Below, one piece after another: positions 55,369-64,000 of a stretch of DNA of 64,000 nucleotides. The position numbers were made by a program, and so were the translations under genes. Under the pieces are notes generated by a model, which was given only the letters and a program-made list of their open reading frames with translations, was not told where the DNA came from and did no database searches. The number at the start of each line of letters is the position of its first letter. Positions within the stretch are counted from its first letter, which is position 1. This stretch comes from Betaproteobacteria bacterium (GTDB taxonomy: Bacteria; Pseudomonadota; Gammaproteobacteria; Burkholderiales; Burkholderiaceae_E). The DNA lies in contig JAGWVN010000002.1 in assembly GCA_018970865.1 (NCBI GenBank), positions 1 to 64,000 on the forward strand, given 5' to 3'.

Positions 55369-56789
55369 CGGGGTGGGCGGTGGGGCAGCGCGGGCGGCCG
55401 AAGGCCGGCCCCGGTGATCCCGTCGGCATCGATACCGCGCAGCGGCGCGGCCGGCAAGCCGGCGCGGCCGGGGGGAGGCTGGCGCTGACAGCCGGCCGGT
55501 TTCGTGGCGCCGCCGAGGGCCTGACGCAGGCCCAGCGCCACCCCCACCCCGGTGAGGATCAGCAGTCGCGCGTACCAGAGTTCGCGCAGCGCGGCCGGCG
55601 CCTCGGCCAGCCAGGCGGCACCCGTCCACACCGGCACCAGCCAGGCGATCGCGGCGAGCCCGCCCAGCGGCCACCACGCCGGATGGCGCAGCATCGACAC
55701 CCACAGCGGGGCGAGCAGCGGGATCGCGAACACGAAGGCATGCACATGGCCCTTGGGCGAGAGGCAGGGCACCAGCGCGAGCAGCAGGCAGGCCACCAGC
55801 CGCAGCCGCGCCGGACTGCGGCGGCCGCGCCAGGCGGCCAGCGCGCAGGCACCGAGCAGGCTGAGCGAGGCGATCGAGACGACCGCGGCCATGGCGGGCG
55901 CAATCCGCACCAGATCGCCGCGCAGGGCGTGGGCCTCGCCCCAGTGCGCGAGCCGGTCGAGCACGGCGTGCAGCGACTGGCCGCCCAGCTGCGCGTCGAA
56001 GTGAGCGCCCAGCCAGGGCATCAGCTCGCGCCCGTACCAGCGCTGCTCGGCCCAGGGCACCCAGGGCAGGGCGAGCATCGTCAGCAGCGCCAGCCAGCCG
56101 GCGGTCCAGGCGATCGCGCGATGGCGGCCGCCCGCGATCGCGGTGAGCAGCAGCACCGCCGGATAGAGCTTGAGCGCGATGCCTGCGGCCAGCAGCGCGC
56201 CCGCCAGCGCGGGACGGTCGCGCTGCCAGGCGAGGAAGCCCACCGCCGCGGCCAGCGGCAGCGCGTTGAGATTGCCTGCGGTCACCAGGTGCCAGGCGGG
56301 TGCGCCGGCCAGCGCGAGCAGCACCGCCGAGGCGCTGGCCAGACCGGCGCGGCCCCGGTGCCCGCTGCCCGCCGGCCAGGCCTGACGGCAGGCCCACAGG
56401 GCGCAGGCCGCCAGCAGAGCGGCCTGCGCCAGCGCGCACAGTCGGGCCACGGTCAGGGGATCGAGCCAGGCCATCCAGGCGAGCAGCGGCAGGGCGGGCG
56501 GGGGATAGAAGAACAGGTCGAAGTCGGCCGCCTCCGCCAGCGGCAGGCGAGGCCGCTCATCGGCCGCCAGCCGGTGATGGGCCGGGCCGTAGAGCGGCTG
56601 TCCTTCGCGCAGGGTCGCGCGCAGCGCGTCGGTGTAGATGAGGGTGTCGTAGAAGCCGCTCTGGCGCTGGGCGAGGCCCAGCCACTGCGCGGCCAGCAGC
56701 AGGGCGAGCAGCAGCGAGGCCGCGAGCGCGGCCAGGCGCGCGGCCTGAGCGGCCCGGCGGGCGCGATCGCGCGAGCTCGCGTCGCTCAT
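55365..56789 (-). CDS. GT87/DUF2029-like polytopic glycosyltransferase
   Basis: A 474-residue membrane protein with about ten to eleven hydrophobic segments. An early periplasmic region contains FYDTLIYTDALRATLREGQP and LYGPAHHRL; the FFYPPPALPLLAWMAWL and GIALKLYPAVLLL segments fit the polyprenyl-phosphate-dependent GT87 family. It would add a sugar on the periplasmic side. The 5' end carries a 14-bp tandem repeat that overlaps the start codon. The final 60 residues are proline-rich and unconserved. It overlaps the next gene downstream by 4 bp. Confidence 0.82.
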   Translation of the reverse strand: MSDASSRDRARRAAQAARLAALAASLLLALLLAAQWLGLAQRQSGFYDTLIYTDALRATLREGQPLYGPAHHRLAADERPRLPLAEAADFDLFFYPPPALPLLAWMAWLDPLTVARLCALAQAALLAACALWACRQAWPAGSGHRGRAGLASASAVLLALAGAPAWHLVTAGNLNALPLAAAVGFLAWQRDRPALAGALLAAGIALKLYPAVLLLTAIAGGRHRAIAWTAGWLALLTMLALPWVPWAEQRWYGRELMPWLGAHFDAQLGGQSLHAVLDRLAHWGEAHALRGDLVRIAPAMAAVVSIASLSLLGACALAAWRGRRSPARLRLVACLLLALVPCLSPKGHVHAFVFAIPLLAPLWVSMLRHPAWWPLGGLAAIAWLVPVWTGAAWLAEAPAALRELWYARLLILTGVGVALGLRQALGGATKPAGCQRQPPPGRAGLPAAPLRGIDADGITGAGLRPPALPHRPPR

Positions 56790-56866
56790 GCCAACCCGCT
56801 CATGTCGGCTCGCTCATGTCGGCTCGCTCATGTCGGCTCGCTCACGCCGGCTCGCTCACGCCGCCC
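56783..56866 (-). repeat. Six tandem 14-bp repeats over the GT87-like start codon
   Basis: On the minus strand the unit is AGCCGACATGAGCG. Three copies are exact, two upstream copies have GTG instead of ATG, and the last copy (GGTTGGCATGAGCG) supplies the real start codon. Each unit makes a five-codon ORF ending in the TGA of the next unit's ATGA or GTGA: VSEPA, VSEPT, MSEPT, MSEPT, MSGLA. It is a non-CRISPR short tandem repeat prone to slippage. Confidence 0.9.
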
Positions 56867-56926
56867 GATCAAGGCTGTCTCCGTCCGGCGCACCCTGCCC
56901 TCATCGCACGCATCCGATGCAGCCCC

Positions 56927-58039
56927 TCAGGTGAGCCGCGAGCTGCCGCGCGCGGGCGCAGCGGCGAGAGCCTGCCTGCCCAGGCGGACCAGCCAGCGCC
57001 GCAGCCCCGGACGGCTGCGGTCGACCAGCGTCCCGGTCGAGACGGCCGCGAGCAGTGCGCCGGTCACCACCAGCACCCACTTCGCCGGGCCGGGCGTCAG
57101 GCCGGTGAGCAGCGCGCCGCCGAGATAGAGCAGCGGAAAGTGCAGGATGTAGATCGCGAAGGTCAGCATGCCCAGGCGCGCCGCCGCGTCGCGCAGGCCG
57201 GCCGCGGGCGCACCGCGCGCGGCGAGCAGACGGCGGGCGGCGATGAAGTTCAGGCCCACCACGCCCGCCAGCCAGACATCGGCCGCGAAGTAGCGCGAGA
57301 ACGCCAGGTGCTCCATCAGCCAGGGGCTGACCCGGGGCGCGAGCAGGCCGTCGGCAAAGCCGCGCATCAGGTCGAGCCGGTGGTGCAGCCAGAAGAGACC
57401 GGCCGATCCCAGCCAGAGCGCAGCGGCCAGACCCGCAGGCCAGCGCGTGTCGCCCCGGTAGCGGCAGGCCGCCACGCCGAGCAGCCAGCAAGGCAGCAGC
57501 AGCAGTATCTTGGGGCCCGCCAGCAAGGCGACCGTGGCGAGCATCGGCCGGCGCCAACCCGGCGGGGCGTGCAGCGCGATGCCGAAAATCAGGTAGTAGA
57601 CCACCTCGTAGCACAGCGACCAGTAGGGCACATTCGAGAACGGCATGACCGACAGCCACCAGGTCTCGTTCAGGAAAGCCGCGCTCAGCGCGAGCCGCAG
57701 CAGCACCCGGTCGGCGGGAATCACCTGATAGAGCGCCGGCGCGAGCGGGCGGCCGAGGTGATCGGCGGCCAGCGCCGCCAGCACCGAGACCAGGGCCAGC
57801 GGCACGATGCGCGAGATCCGCGCCGCAGCGTAGTCGATCCCGTCGCGCTCGCGGCCTTCGGCGACATGCGCGATCACATACCCCGAGAGCACGAAGAACA
57901 CCACCACCGCCGAGTGCCCGAACTCGGCCAGCGGCAGCGGCGCCGGCAGCAGGAAGCGCAGGTTGGAATGCGCGTAGACGACGAACAGCGCCGCGCCGAT
58001 GCGCACCGCGTCGAGGTAGAGCGAAAGCGCCGGGCTCAT
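56927..58039 (-). CDS. Acyltransferase 3 family membrane O-acyltransferase
   Basis: A 370-residue protein with about ten transmembrane helices. The N-terminal LYLDAVRIGAALFVVYAHSN and GHSAVVVFFVLSGYVIAHV hold the catalytic His and the FFxLSG motif of the OafA/YrhL family. PYWSLCYEVVYYLIFG is the matching later motif. It probably O-acetylates the polysaccharide from cytoplasmic acetyl-CoA. The start at 58039 overlaps the preceding gene by 4 bp. Confidence 0.9.
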   Translation of the reverse strand: MSPALSLYLDAVRIGAALFVVYAHSNLRFLLPAPLPLAEFGHSAVVVFFVLSGYVIAHVAEGRERDGIDYAAARISRIVPLALVSVLAALAADHLGRPLAPALYQVIPADRVLLRLALSAAFLNETWWLSVMPFSNVPYWSLCYEVVYYLIFGIALHAPPGWRRPMLATVALLAGPKILLLLPCWLLGVAACRYRGDTRWPAGLAAALWLGSAGLFWLHHRLDLMRGFADGLLAPRVSPWLMEHLAFSRYFAADVWLAGVVGLNFIAARRLLAARGAPAAGLRDAAARLGMLTFAIYILHFPLLYLGGALLTGLTPGPAKWVLVVTGALLAAVSTGTLVDRSRPGLRRWLVRLGRQALAAAPARGSSRLT

Positions 58040-59907
58040 CGCGATGCCGTGGCTGTGGCGGGTGCGGCAGCCCGCGAGGCCCGCCGCGCACCCTGGCGCC
58101 GCTGTCGCGCATCGCGCCACAGCCCGAGCGCGCAGACGGCCAGCGCCAGCAGCGACAGTGCCGCGCCGGCCTGTTCGGCGGGCAGCCGCTGCCAGTGCAG
58201 CCGCAGCGCATGCTCGCCGGCGGGCAGTGTCAGCGCGACCAGACCGGTCTGCGGATCGGCGCTCGCCGGGTGCGGCGCGCCATCCAGCGTCAGGCGCCAG
58301 GCCGGAAACCACAGCACCGGCAGCCGGATGCGCTGCGGCTGCTCGGTGGCCAGCACCCAGCGCCAGCCGCCTGCGCCGTTGCCGGCCGGCGCGATCAGCC
58401 GCACCCCGGTCTGCGCGAGTTCGGCCTCGAAGCCGCCGGCGCGCTGCCAGTCCAGGGCCGCGGGGCGCTGCCAGGGCAGGGTGTATTCGCTGTAGCTGCC
58501 GTAGGCGCGGATGGTGTCGTCCCCGGCATTGACCGGCTCGCCGTCGCGCAGCACGAGCCGCGTGGCGAGCAGCGCGGTGAGCAGCGCGGCCCCCAGCAGT
58601 GCGGCCGCGGCCACGCGCCGGCCGAGCCGATCAGCGGCCGGCCCGCTGCCGGCGAGCAGGGCCAGTGCCCAGCTCGCGCTGATCGAGGACACGAACAGGA
58701 ACCGGTGCGGAAACTGCACCTTGCGCAGCGGCGTGTCGATCAGCCACAGCGGCAGGCTGAGCTCGCTGGCCAGCAGCAGCGCGCACACGCTCGCGATCAG
58801 CAGTGCGATGGCGGCATGCCGCGCCGGGGCGTGCGCCACGACCGGGCCGTGCCCGCGCGTGCGCTCGGTCTGCCGTGCGCGCGCGCCGTCGGCGCGCATC
58901 CTGTCGGGACCATGGGCCTCCGGCCCCCGGCAGCGTTGCCGTCGCAGCAGCCAGATTCCCGCCCCGGTCAGCCCCAGGCAGACCAGCGACACCGGCCACT
59001 GGAAGCCGAACCAGCGGATGCCGTAGCGCCAGGCCGTGATGGTGGGGAACGAGAAGGCGTCGTGTGGCCGATAGGTCTCGGTCCACTCGCGCGCGCTGAT
59101 CAGGTCCATCGAGGCGAGGGCCGGCAGCAGGAACACCCCGGCCAGGGCCAGACCCAGGCCGGCGCTGAGCCCCCACGACAGCGCGGCGCGCAGCAGCGCG
59201 CGCCGGCCGGCATGAATCCCGCCCGACCACAGCCACACCAGCGCCGGGGTGAGGCAGATCAGCGCCATCAGCGTGGATACCAGATGGGTGAGCGTCATCA
59301 GCGCGACTGCGCAGGCCACCGGCACCCGGAGCAGGCCATCGGAGGCCACGATGCTCGCGTCGGCCCGAGCGTCGCCGTGGCGTCGCGCCATGACCGGCAG
59401 TCGCAGCGCCGCCCAGAGCAGCAGCCCGAAGCCCGCGGCGTTGCTCGCCCAGGGAAAGCCGTTGAAGTGGTTGAACAGCATGAAGACCATGGGCGTGGCC
59501 TGACAGGCCATCGCGCCCAGCAGCGCCGGCAGCGGCCGGGCGAAGCGGCGCAGCAGCGCCCAGCCCGTGAGGCCCAGGCTGAGCAGCGCGAGGAACTCCA
59601 CCAGCCGCATGGCGCTCCAGATGCTGTCGGTCAGCGCTCGCAGCAGCGACACCGCGACGCTGTAGGCCGGCGAGTAGTAGAGCAGCGCGGGCTCGCCCAG
59701 GCCGCGGTTGCCCAGCGGCATCCAGCGCGGATAGGGGTCGCCGGCGGCCAGCCCCTGACTCACCTGGAAGGCCCAGGCGAGGTGCTGGTCGAAGTCCTGG
59801 TTGCGGTCGGCGAGATTGAACACCGCGTGCGGCGAGGCCACCAGCCAGGCGCTCAGGCTGAGCGCGAGCAGCGCGGTGGGCAGGCCCGGGCGGAATCGGG
59901 AGGTCAT
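58036..59907 (-). CDS. Large polytopic membrane protein (YfhO/PMT-like glycosyltransferase candidate)
   Basis: A 623-residue protein with around twelve hydrophobic segments over residues 1-500, followed by a soluble C-terminal part of about 120 residues rich in beta structure and a last helix. The early loop contains NLADRNQDFDQHLAWAFQ, a conserved acidic loop as seen in lipid-linked-sugar-dependent GT-C enzymes, though I cannot assign the donor. Residues 325-360 hold an arginine-rich loop. Another possibility is a membrane protein without transferase activity. The start at 59907 has an AGGTG site. Confidence 0.7.
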   Translation of the reverse strand: MTSRFRPGLPTALLALSLSAWLVASPHAVFNLADRNQDFDQHLAWAFQVSQGLAAGDPYPRWMPLGNRGLGEPALLYYSPAYSVAVSLLRALTDSIWSAMRLVEFLALLSLGLTGWALLRRFARPLPALLGAMACQATPMVFMLFNHFNGFPWASNAAGFGLLLWAALRLPVMARRHGDARADASIVASDGLLRVPVACAVALMTLTHLVSTLMALICLTPALVWLWSGGIHAGRRALLRAALSWGLSAGLGLALAGVFLLPALASMDLISAREWTETYRPHDAFSFPTITAWRYGIRWFGFQWPVSLVCLGLTGAGIWLLRRQRCRGPEAHGPDRMRADGARARQTERTRGHGPVVAHAPARHAAIALLIASVCALLLASELSLPLWLIDTPLRKVQFPHRFLFVSSISASWALALLAGSGPAADRLGRRVAAAALLGAALLTALLATRLVLRDGEPVNAGDDTIRAYGSYSEYTLPWQRPAALDWQRAGGFEAELAQTGVRLIAPAGNGAGGWRWVLATEQPQRIRLPVLWFPAWRLTLDGAPHPASADPQTGLVALTLPAGEHALRLHWQRLPAEQAGAALSLLALAVCALGLWRDARQRRQGARRASRAAAPATATASR

Positions 59908-59987
59908 CACCTGCGCATGGTCCGGGCCGCCGCCCGGACTGGCGCTGCGCAGGATCAAGTCCGGGCCAATGGCGCCGTTGCGCGCGC

Positions 59988-61277
59988 TCAGCGGCGCAGC
60001 GCGGCCCGGGCGATGCCGATCAGATCGGCCAGACAGGGCAGGGGATCGGAGCCGCGAAACACATAGTGGCCGCGTCGCCGCCCGATGGGGTAGACGAGAT
60101 AGCGCCAGAGCTCGCGGCCGGCCTGCCAGCGCCGGCTGCGATCGGCGATCTGGCCGGGCGCGAACAGGATGCGCAGCAGGCGCCGGGTGTCGGGCACGAG
60201 GAAGCGGCACTGCCGCCCCGGCGGCTCGGGCGCGGCGGGGCTGGCCGGCAGACCGGCGACCAGGCGCAGGTGAGTCCAGGCGAAGTGCGCGCCGGCCTGC
60301 TGCGCGAGCGGATAGCTGCCCCAGTAGCGGCCATTGACCTCCATCAGCACGCTGCGGCCGCTGGCCGGGTCATGGCGATACTCGACCATGGCCGGCCCGC
60401 TCCACTCCAGCGCCCTCAGCAGCGCTTCCGACTGCGCCATCAGCGCCGGGTCGCGGTCCGGGTCGACGCTCTCGCAGCAGGTGGCGGTGCCGCCCTCGGG
60501 CGGCCATTCCCGCAGGCGCCGGTGCTCGAAGCGCAGCACGGCGCGGCCCTCGTGCATCAGCAGCATCTGGCCCATGCCCTCGCCCGGCACCTGCGCCTGC
60601 ACCAGGGGGTATTCGCCCACCGGCGCATACCGCGCCAGCAGCGCGGCGAGCTCGGCCGCGTCATGGCAGTAGCGCGCCTTCTCCAGCGGCAGGCCCAGCG
60701 CGCGCAGGCGGTCGGCCACGCGGTTGGGGTCGGCCCACTTCACCACCACTGGATAGCGCGCCAGGGCGGGCACCTGGCGCGCGGCCTCGGCGTCGGCGAT
60801 CGGCCAGCTCTGCGGCACGGCGATGCCCAGGGCTGCGGCAGTGCGGTACACCGAGGCCTTGTCGAGCACCCGGGCAAGCCGGGGGCCGTCGGCCATCATC
60901 AGCGTGAGGCCGGGCAGGCACTCGCGGTGCCGGTTCAGCCAGGCGATGTCGCTTTCGGACACCGCGAAGCAGTGACGCGCGCCGTGCTGCCAGGCAAGAT
61001 CGCGCAGCAGCGCCAGCAGCGCCGCGTCGCGCGGGCCATGGCAATGACCGGAGGCCAGGCCGCGGGCGCGCAGACCCGGCGCGCGCGCCGAGCGGGCGAT
61101 GCCGTGCACCGCCACGCCATGGCCGGCGAGCTCGCGCACCAGCGCCAGGCCGATCGGCGTGTCGATGCCCAGCAGCAGCACCGCCCGGGCGGGCTGGGCG
61201 CTGTCGCCCGCGCCCGCGGTCGCGGCGAGCGCACCTGACTCGCCGCCGAGCGTCACCCGTCTCAGCATCCCGGACAT
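59988..61277 (-). CDS. ATP-grasp domain protein (carboxylate-amine ligase type)
   Basis: A 429-residue protein. The N-terminal domain starts LLLGIDTPIGLALVRELAGHG. The ATP-grasp core has the YPVVVKWADPNR lysine strand, then LVQAQVPGEGMG and, in the second lobe, AMVEYRHDPASGRSVLMEVNGRYWGS with the Mg ligands. It probably forms an amide or ester bond through an acyl-phosphate, plausibly modifying the polymer or an amino sugar. The start overlaps the deacetylase end by 16 bp; a second ATG 3 codons in is possible. Confidence 0.82.
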   Translation of the reverse strand: MSGMLRRVTLGGESGALAATAGAGDSAQPARAVLLLGIDTPIGLALVRELAGHGVAVHGIARSARAPGLRARGLASGHCHGPRDAALLALLRDLAWQHGARHCFAVSESDIAWLNRHRECLPGLTLMMADGPRLARVLDKASVYRTAAALGIAVPQSWPIADAEAARQVPALARYPVVVKWADPNRVADRLRALGLPLEKARYCHDAAELAALLARYAPVGEYPLVQAQVPGEGMGQMLLMHEGRAVLRFEHRRLREWPPEGGTATCCESVDPDRDPALMAQSEALLRALEWSGPAMVEYRHDPASGRSVLMEVNGRYWGSYPLAQQAGAHFAWTHLRLVAGLPASPAAPEPPGRQCRFLVPDTRRLLRILFAPGQIADRSRRWQAGRELWRYLVYPIGRRRGHYVFRGSDPLPCLADLIGIARAALRR

Positions 61278-62260
61278 CCGATGTCGGCCAGCCGGTTGGC
61301 GATCATGCGCGGCCAGGCCAGGCGCGCCGGCACCGACAGGGCGGCGGCGGCGGCCGGCGCCGGCCGTTCCTGGGCGAGCTCGCCCAGGGTGCTCACCCGG
61401 AAGCGGCGCCGCGCGGTGGCCAGATAGCGGCACAGCGCGCGCAGGCGCCGCTGGCTGGTGGGATTGGGGCGCAGCTCGCCCGCCGGATCGCCGCGCGCGA
61501 ACTCGTGGCAGTGGGTGAGCAGCACCACCGCCGGCGCGCCGGCTTCGTGGGCGCGTTCGAGCAGGAAGCGCGTCTCGGCGAACGACGCGCCGGCCACGGT
61601 GAGGCACTTGGCGCGTGGCCGGCCGGGCAGCGCGCGCTCGGCATAGCTGAGCACCGGCAGCTCGAGCACCCCGCCGATCCGGTGGATGCCGGCATCGAGC
61701 CGCAGGGCCGGGTCGCGCGGCTCGTGCAGGCCGCGGCCGACATTGGAGGCGATGCACAGCCCGCATGCCGCCATGGCCTGGTAGACCGAGCGGTCGGCCC
61801 GCAGGTTGCCGGTGCGCAGGGCCACCGGCGGCGGCAGCCCCCAGCGCGAGAAGGCCGACTGCCCGCGCCGGATCCACGCGATCAGCTCGGCCGGCGAGCG
61901 ACCGTCGGCGTCATCGTTCGGGCGGCCATCGGCGAGGCGCGCGCGCCAGGCCGGCGCATCGAACCAGGTCCACACCGGATGCAGGTGGAGCTGGGCGTCG
62001 TGCCCGCGCGCGCGGATGTCGGCGGCGATCGCGCCCATCGGCCCGTCGCCGAACCAGGCGGTCTGCAGGGTCTCGATGAAGAAGGTGGCGCGCAGGCCGT
62101 GGTCCTCCAGGGTGTCGAGCACGAAGCCCAGCCCGGCCTGCCCCTCCCGGGTGGGGCAACGCACGCTGCGCGCGCCCACCGGGCGGCGCCGGTCCGGGTC
62201 GCGGAAGGCGCCGCCGATCGTGAATTCGGTGTCGATGGTGAGGAAGACCCGGGTGTTCAT
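61262..62260 (-). CDS. Polysaccharide deacetylase-family protein
   Basis: A 332-residue NodB-fold protein. The first catalytic motif is TIDTEF near residues 8-13, with the metal-binding histidines in ARGHDAQLHLHP, then PVALRTGNLRADRS and the late LLTHCHEF. It resembles the polysaccharide deacetylases of exosortase clusters and would remove N-acetyl groups. It lacks a signal peptide, so a cytoplasmic role on a precursor is possible. The start at 62260 is preferred over an ATG 20 codons upstream. Confidence 0.85.
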   Translation of the reverse strand: MNTRVFLTIDTEFTIGGAFRDPDRRRPVGARSVRCPTREGQAGLGFVLDTLEDHGLRATFFIETLQTAWFGDGPMGAIAADIRARGHDAQLHLHPVWTWFDAPAWRARLADGRPNDDADGRSPAELIAWIRRGQSAFSRWGLPPPVALRTGNLRADRSVYQAMAACGLCIASNVGRGLHEPRDPALRLDAGIHRIGGVLELPVLSYAERALPGRPRAKCLTVAGASFAETRFLLERAHEAGAPAVVLLTHCHEFARGDPAGELRPNPTSQRRLRALCRYLATARRRFRVSTLGELAQERPAPAAAAALSVPARLAWPRMIANRLADIGCPGC

Positions 62261-62449
62261 GGGCTGCCGGTCGCGCGGGGGAGGGGCGGCCAGTAGGCCA
62301 AGCGCCGAGTCGCCGGGCATTGCGCCGGATCAACCGGTCGTCGCTTCGATCGGCCACAGTCCCACTGGCAGCGTCGGGCCGTGAGAAATGCAACTCGCGG
62401 CGCGGCATCCCTGCGCTAGAGTCCGCCGACCCGGTCCGCCCGCCTCCCG

Positions 62450-64000
62450 ATGTCCGAACTCCTTCACGAGCTGCTCTTCGCCACTGCACAGCGACTGCCC
62501 GCGGCGCCCGCGCTCACCTGCGGCCGCCGCGAGCTCGACTACGCCGGTCTGGCCGCGGCGGTGCGCGGCTTTGCGGGCGCGCTGAGCGGCGCGGGCGTGC
62601 AGCGCCACGAGCGGGTGGCGGTGTGGCTCGACAAGCGCCAGGAGACGGTGGTGGCGCTTTTCGGCGCGGCGGCGGCCGGCGCGGTGTTCGTGCCGGTGAA
62701 TCCGGTGCTGCGCGCCGAGCAGGCCGAGCATGTGCTGGCCGACTGCAATGTGCGGCTGCTGGTCACCAGCGCCGAGCGCTGGCGCGCGCTGCGTCCCCGT
62801 CTGGCGAGCCTGCCCGATCTTCGGATGGTGGTGCTCGCCGGCGCCGCGGCGACCGAGGCCGGACCGGACGAAGCCGAGCCCGGACGCGTGCCGCAGGTGC
62901 TCGGGCTGACCGCATTCCTCTCGCGCCCGGCCGGCGAGCCGCACCGGGTGATCGATGCCGACATGGCGGCCATCCTGTACACCTCGGGCAGCACCGGCCG
63001 GCCCAAGGGCGTGGTGCTCTCGCACCGCAATCTGGTGGCCGGCGCGCGCAGCGTCGCGTCCTATCTGGGCAACGGACCTCACGACCGGCTGCTCGCGGTG
63101 CTGCCGCTGTCCTTCGACTACGGCCTGTCGCAGCTCACCACCGCGTTTGCCACCGGCGCCTCGGTGGTGCTGCACAACCACCTGCTGCCGGCGGACCTGC
63201 TGCGCGCGCTCGGCCGCGAGCGCATCACCGGGCTGGCCGCGGTGCCCCCGTTGTGGATTCAGCTGGCGGCGCTGCCCTGGCCGGCCGAGGCCGCCGCGCA
63301 CCTGCGCTACTTCACCAACTCCGGCGGCGCCATGCCCGGCGCGACCCTCGCGGCGCTGCGCGCCCGCATGCCCGCGGCCGCGCCGTTCCTGATGTATGGC
63401 CTGACCGAGGCCTTCCGCTCCACCTATCTGCCGCCGGCCGAGGTCGACCGCCGGCCGGACTCCATCGGCAAGGCCATTCCCAATGCCGAGATCCGGGTGG
63501 TGCGCGAGGATGGCAGCGAGTGCGCGCCGCACGAGCCCGGCGAGCTGGTCCACCGCGGCGCGCTGGTCGCGATGGGCTACTGGAACGACCCCGCGCGCAC
63601 CGCCGAGCGCTTTCGGCCGCTGCCCGGCCAGCATCCCGAGCTGGTCCTGCCCGAGATGGCGGTCTGGTCGGGCGACACCGTGCGCCGCGACGAGGAGGGC
63701 TTCCTCTATTTTGTCGGGCGGCGCGACGAAATGATCAAGACCTCGGGCTACCGGGTCAGCCCCACCGAGATCGAGGAGGTGCTCTACCGCAGCGGCCTGG
63801 TCGCCGAGGCCGCCGCCTTCGGCGTGAGCCATCCGGTGCTCGGCCAGGCGGTGGTGGTGGTGGCGCAACCCGCGCCCGGGATCGCGCCCGATGGCGCCGC
63901 GCTGATCCAGGTCTGCCGTGACGCGCTGCCGGCCTACATGGTGCCGGCGCGAATCGACTGGCAGGCCGAGCCCCTGCCACGCAACGGCAACGGCAAGATC
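62450..64000 (+). CDS. AMP-forming acyl-CoA ligase, exosortase A-associated type (partial)
   Basis: At least 517 residues, open at the right edge. It is an ANL-superfamily enzyme with ILYTSGSTGRPKGVVLSHRN, MYGLTEAFRSTY, the hinge RRDEMIKTSGYRVSPTEIEE and the C-terminal LPRNGNGKI, whose lysine lies at the very end of the window. It should load an acyl group, possibly onto the acyl carrier protein at 43093-43350. It is divergent from the deacetylase operon across about 190 bp, where no clear promoter was seen. The ATG follows no strong ribosome-binding site. Confidence 0.9.
   Translation, partial: MSELLHELLFATAQRLPAAPALTCGRRELDYAGLAAAVRGFAGALSGAGVQRHERVAVWLDKRQETVVALFGAAAAGAVFVPVNPVLRAEQAEHVLADCNVRLLVTSAERWRALRPRLASLPDLRMVVLAGAAATEAGPDEAEPGRVPQVLGLTAFLSRPAGEPHRVIDADMAAILYTSGSTGRPKGVVLSHRNLVAGARSVASYLGNGPHDRLLAVLPLSFDYGLSQLTTAFATGASVVLHNHLLPADLLRALGRERITGLAAVPPLWIQLAALPWPAEAAAHLRYFTNSGGAMPGATLAALRARMPAAAPFLMYGLTEAFRSTYLPPAEVDRRPDSIGKAIPNAEIRVVREDGSECAPHEPGELVHRGALVAMGYWNDPARTAERFRPLPGQHPELVLPEMAVWSGDTVRRDEEGFLYFVGRRDEMIKTSGYRVSPTEIEEVLYRSGLVAEAAAFGVSHPVLGQAVVVVAQPAPGIAPDGAALIQVCRDALPAYMVPARIDWQAEPLPRNGNGKI

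Noticed and set aside
56783-56866. CRISPR array
   Set aside because: The repeat is 14 bp and directly tandem, with no spacers and no cas genes.

Overview
The window is about 70% GC, almost fully coding, and reads as a betaproteobacterium, probably order Burkholderiales. The grounds are a Bug/TctC-type solute-binding protein, several acyl-CoA dehydrogenase operons, a group II truncated haemoglobin behind an FtsX-like permease, a Tad (type IVb) pilus locus, and a polysaccharide cluster of the kind associated with exosortase A (XrtA/EpsH). Genus cannot be fixed from the sequence alone. No rRNA, tRNA, insertion sequence, phage gene or CRISPR array was seen.

Region 1 (1-4.4 kb) looks like a surface/biofilm module: an RTX calcium-binding repeat protein running off the left edge, a VpsR-like enhancer-binding regulator, and a membrane diguanylate cyclase. 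A good sigma-54 promoter lies before the RTX gene, with GTATC/GATAC half-sites 66-102 bp upstream of it. Region 2 (4.5-26.7 kb) is mainly metabolic: an acyl-CoA ligase; an acyl-CoA dehydrogenase/IclR/acyl-CoA dehydrogenase/hydrolase operon with a double palindrome upstream; a stress pair (CBS protein, Hsp20); an HDOD protein; a DsbA-like isomerase; an FtsX-like permease; a truncated haemoglobin; isocitrate lyase; a very large SNF2-family ATPase; an enoyl-CoA hydratase-family protein with a paired acyl-CoA dehydrogenase; and a Bug-family binding protein.

Region 3 (26.8-38.2 kb) is a compact Tad pilus operon of twelve genes, most joined by 4-bp ATGA or GTGA overlaps. It has two Flp-type prepilins, three TadE/TadG-like pseudopilins, CpaB, the secretin CpaC, CpaF, TadB and TadC. 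CpaF carries an N-terminal FHA domain, and a DUF192 domain is fused to a TPR (TadD-like) domain. No prepilin peptidase (TadV) and no TadZ/CpaE are in the window. Two catabolic genes (GMC oxidoreductase, enolase-superfamily enzyme) follow on the other strand.

Region 4 (41.1-64.0 kb) is an exosortase-A-type exopolysaccharide cluster in four alternating transcription blocks. They are (-) acyl carrier protein and a two-domain hydrolase fusion; (+) GalU, glycosyltransferase, UDP-glucose dehydrogenase, UDP-GlcNAc 2-epimerase, DegT-type aminotransferase, FemAB/GNAT-like acyltransferase and low-molecular-weight phosphatase; (-) amidotransferase-like protein, two glycosyltransferases, GT87-like enzyme, O-acyltransferase, large membrane protein, ATP-grasp ligase and polysaccharide deacetylase; and (+) an AMP-forming acyl-CoA ligase cut by the right edge. 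The exosortase, chain-length/export proteins and PEP-CTERM substrates are not in the window.

Across the whole window the tetramer ACGT is almost absent (three sites found by eye). At codon junctions where NAC-GTN would be expected, NAT-GTN is used instead. This points to a genome-wide pressure against ACGT.
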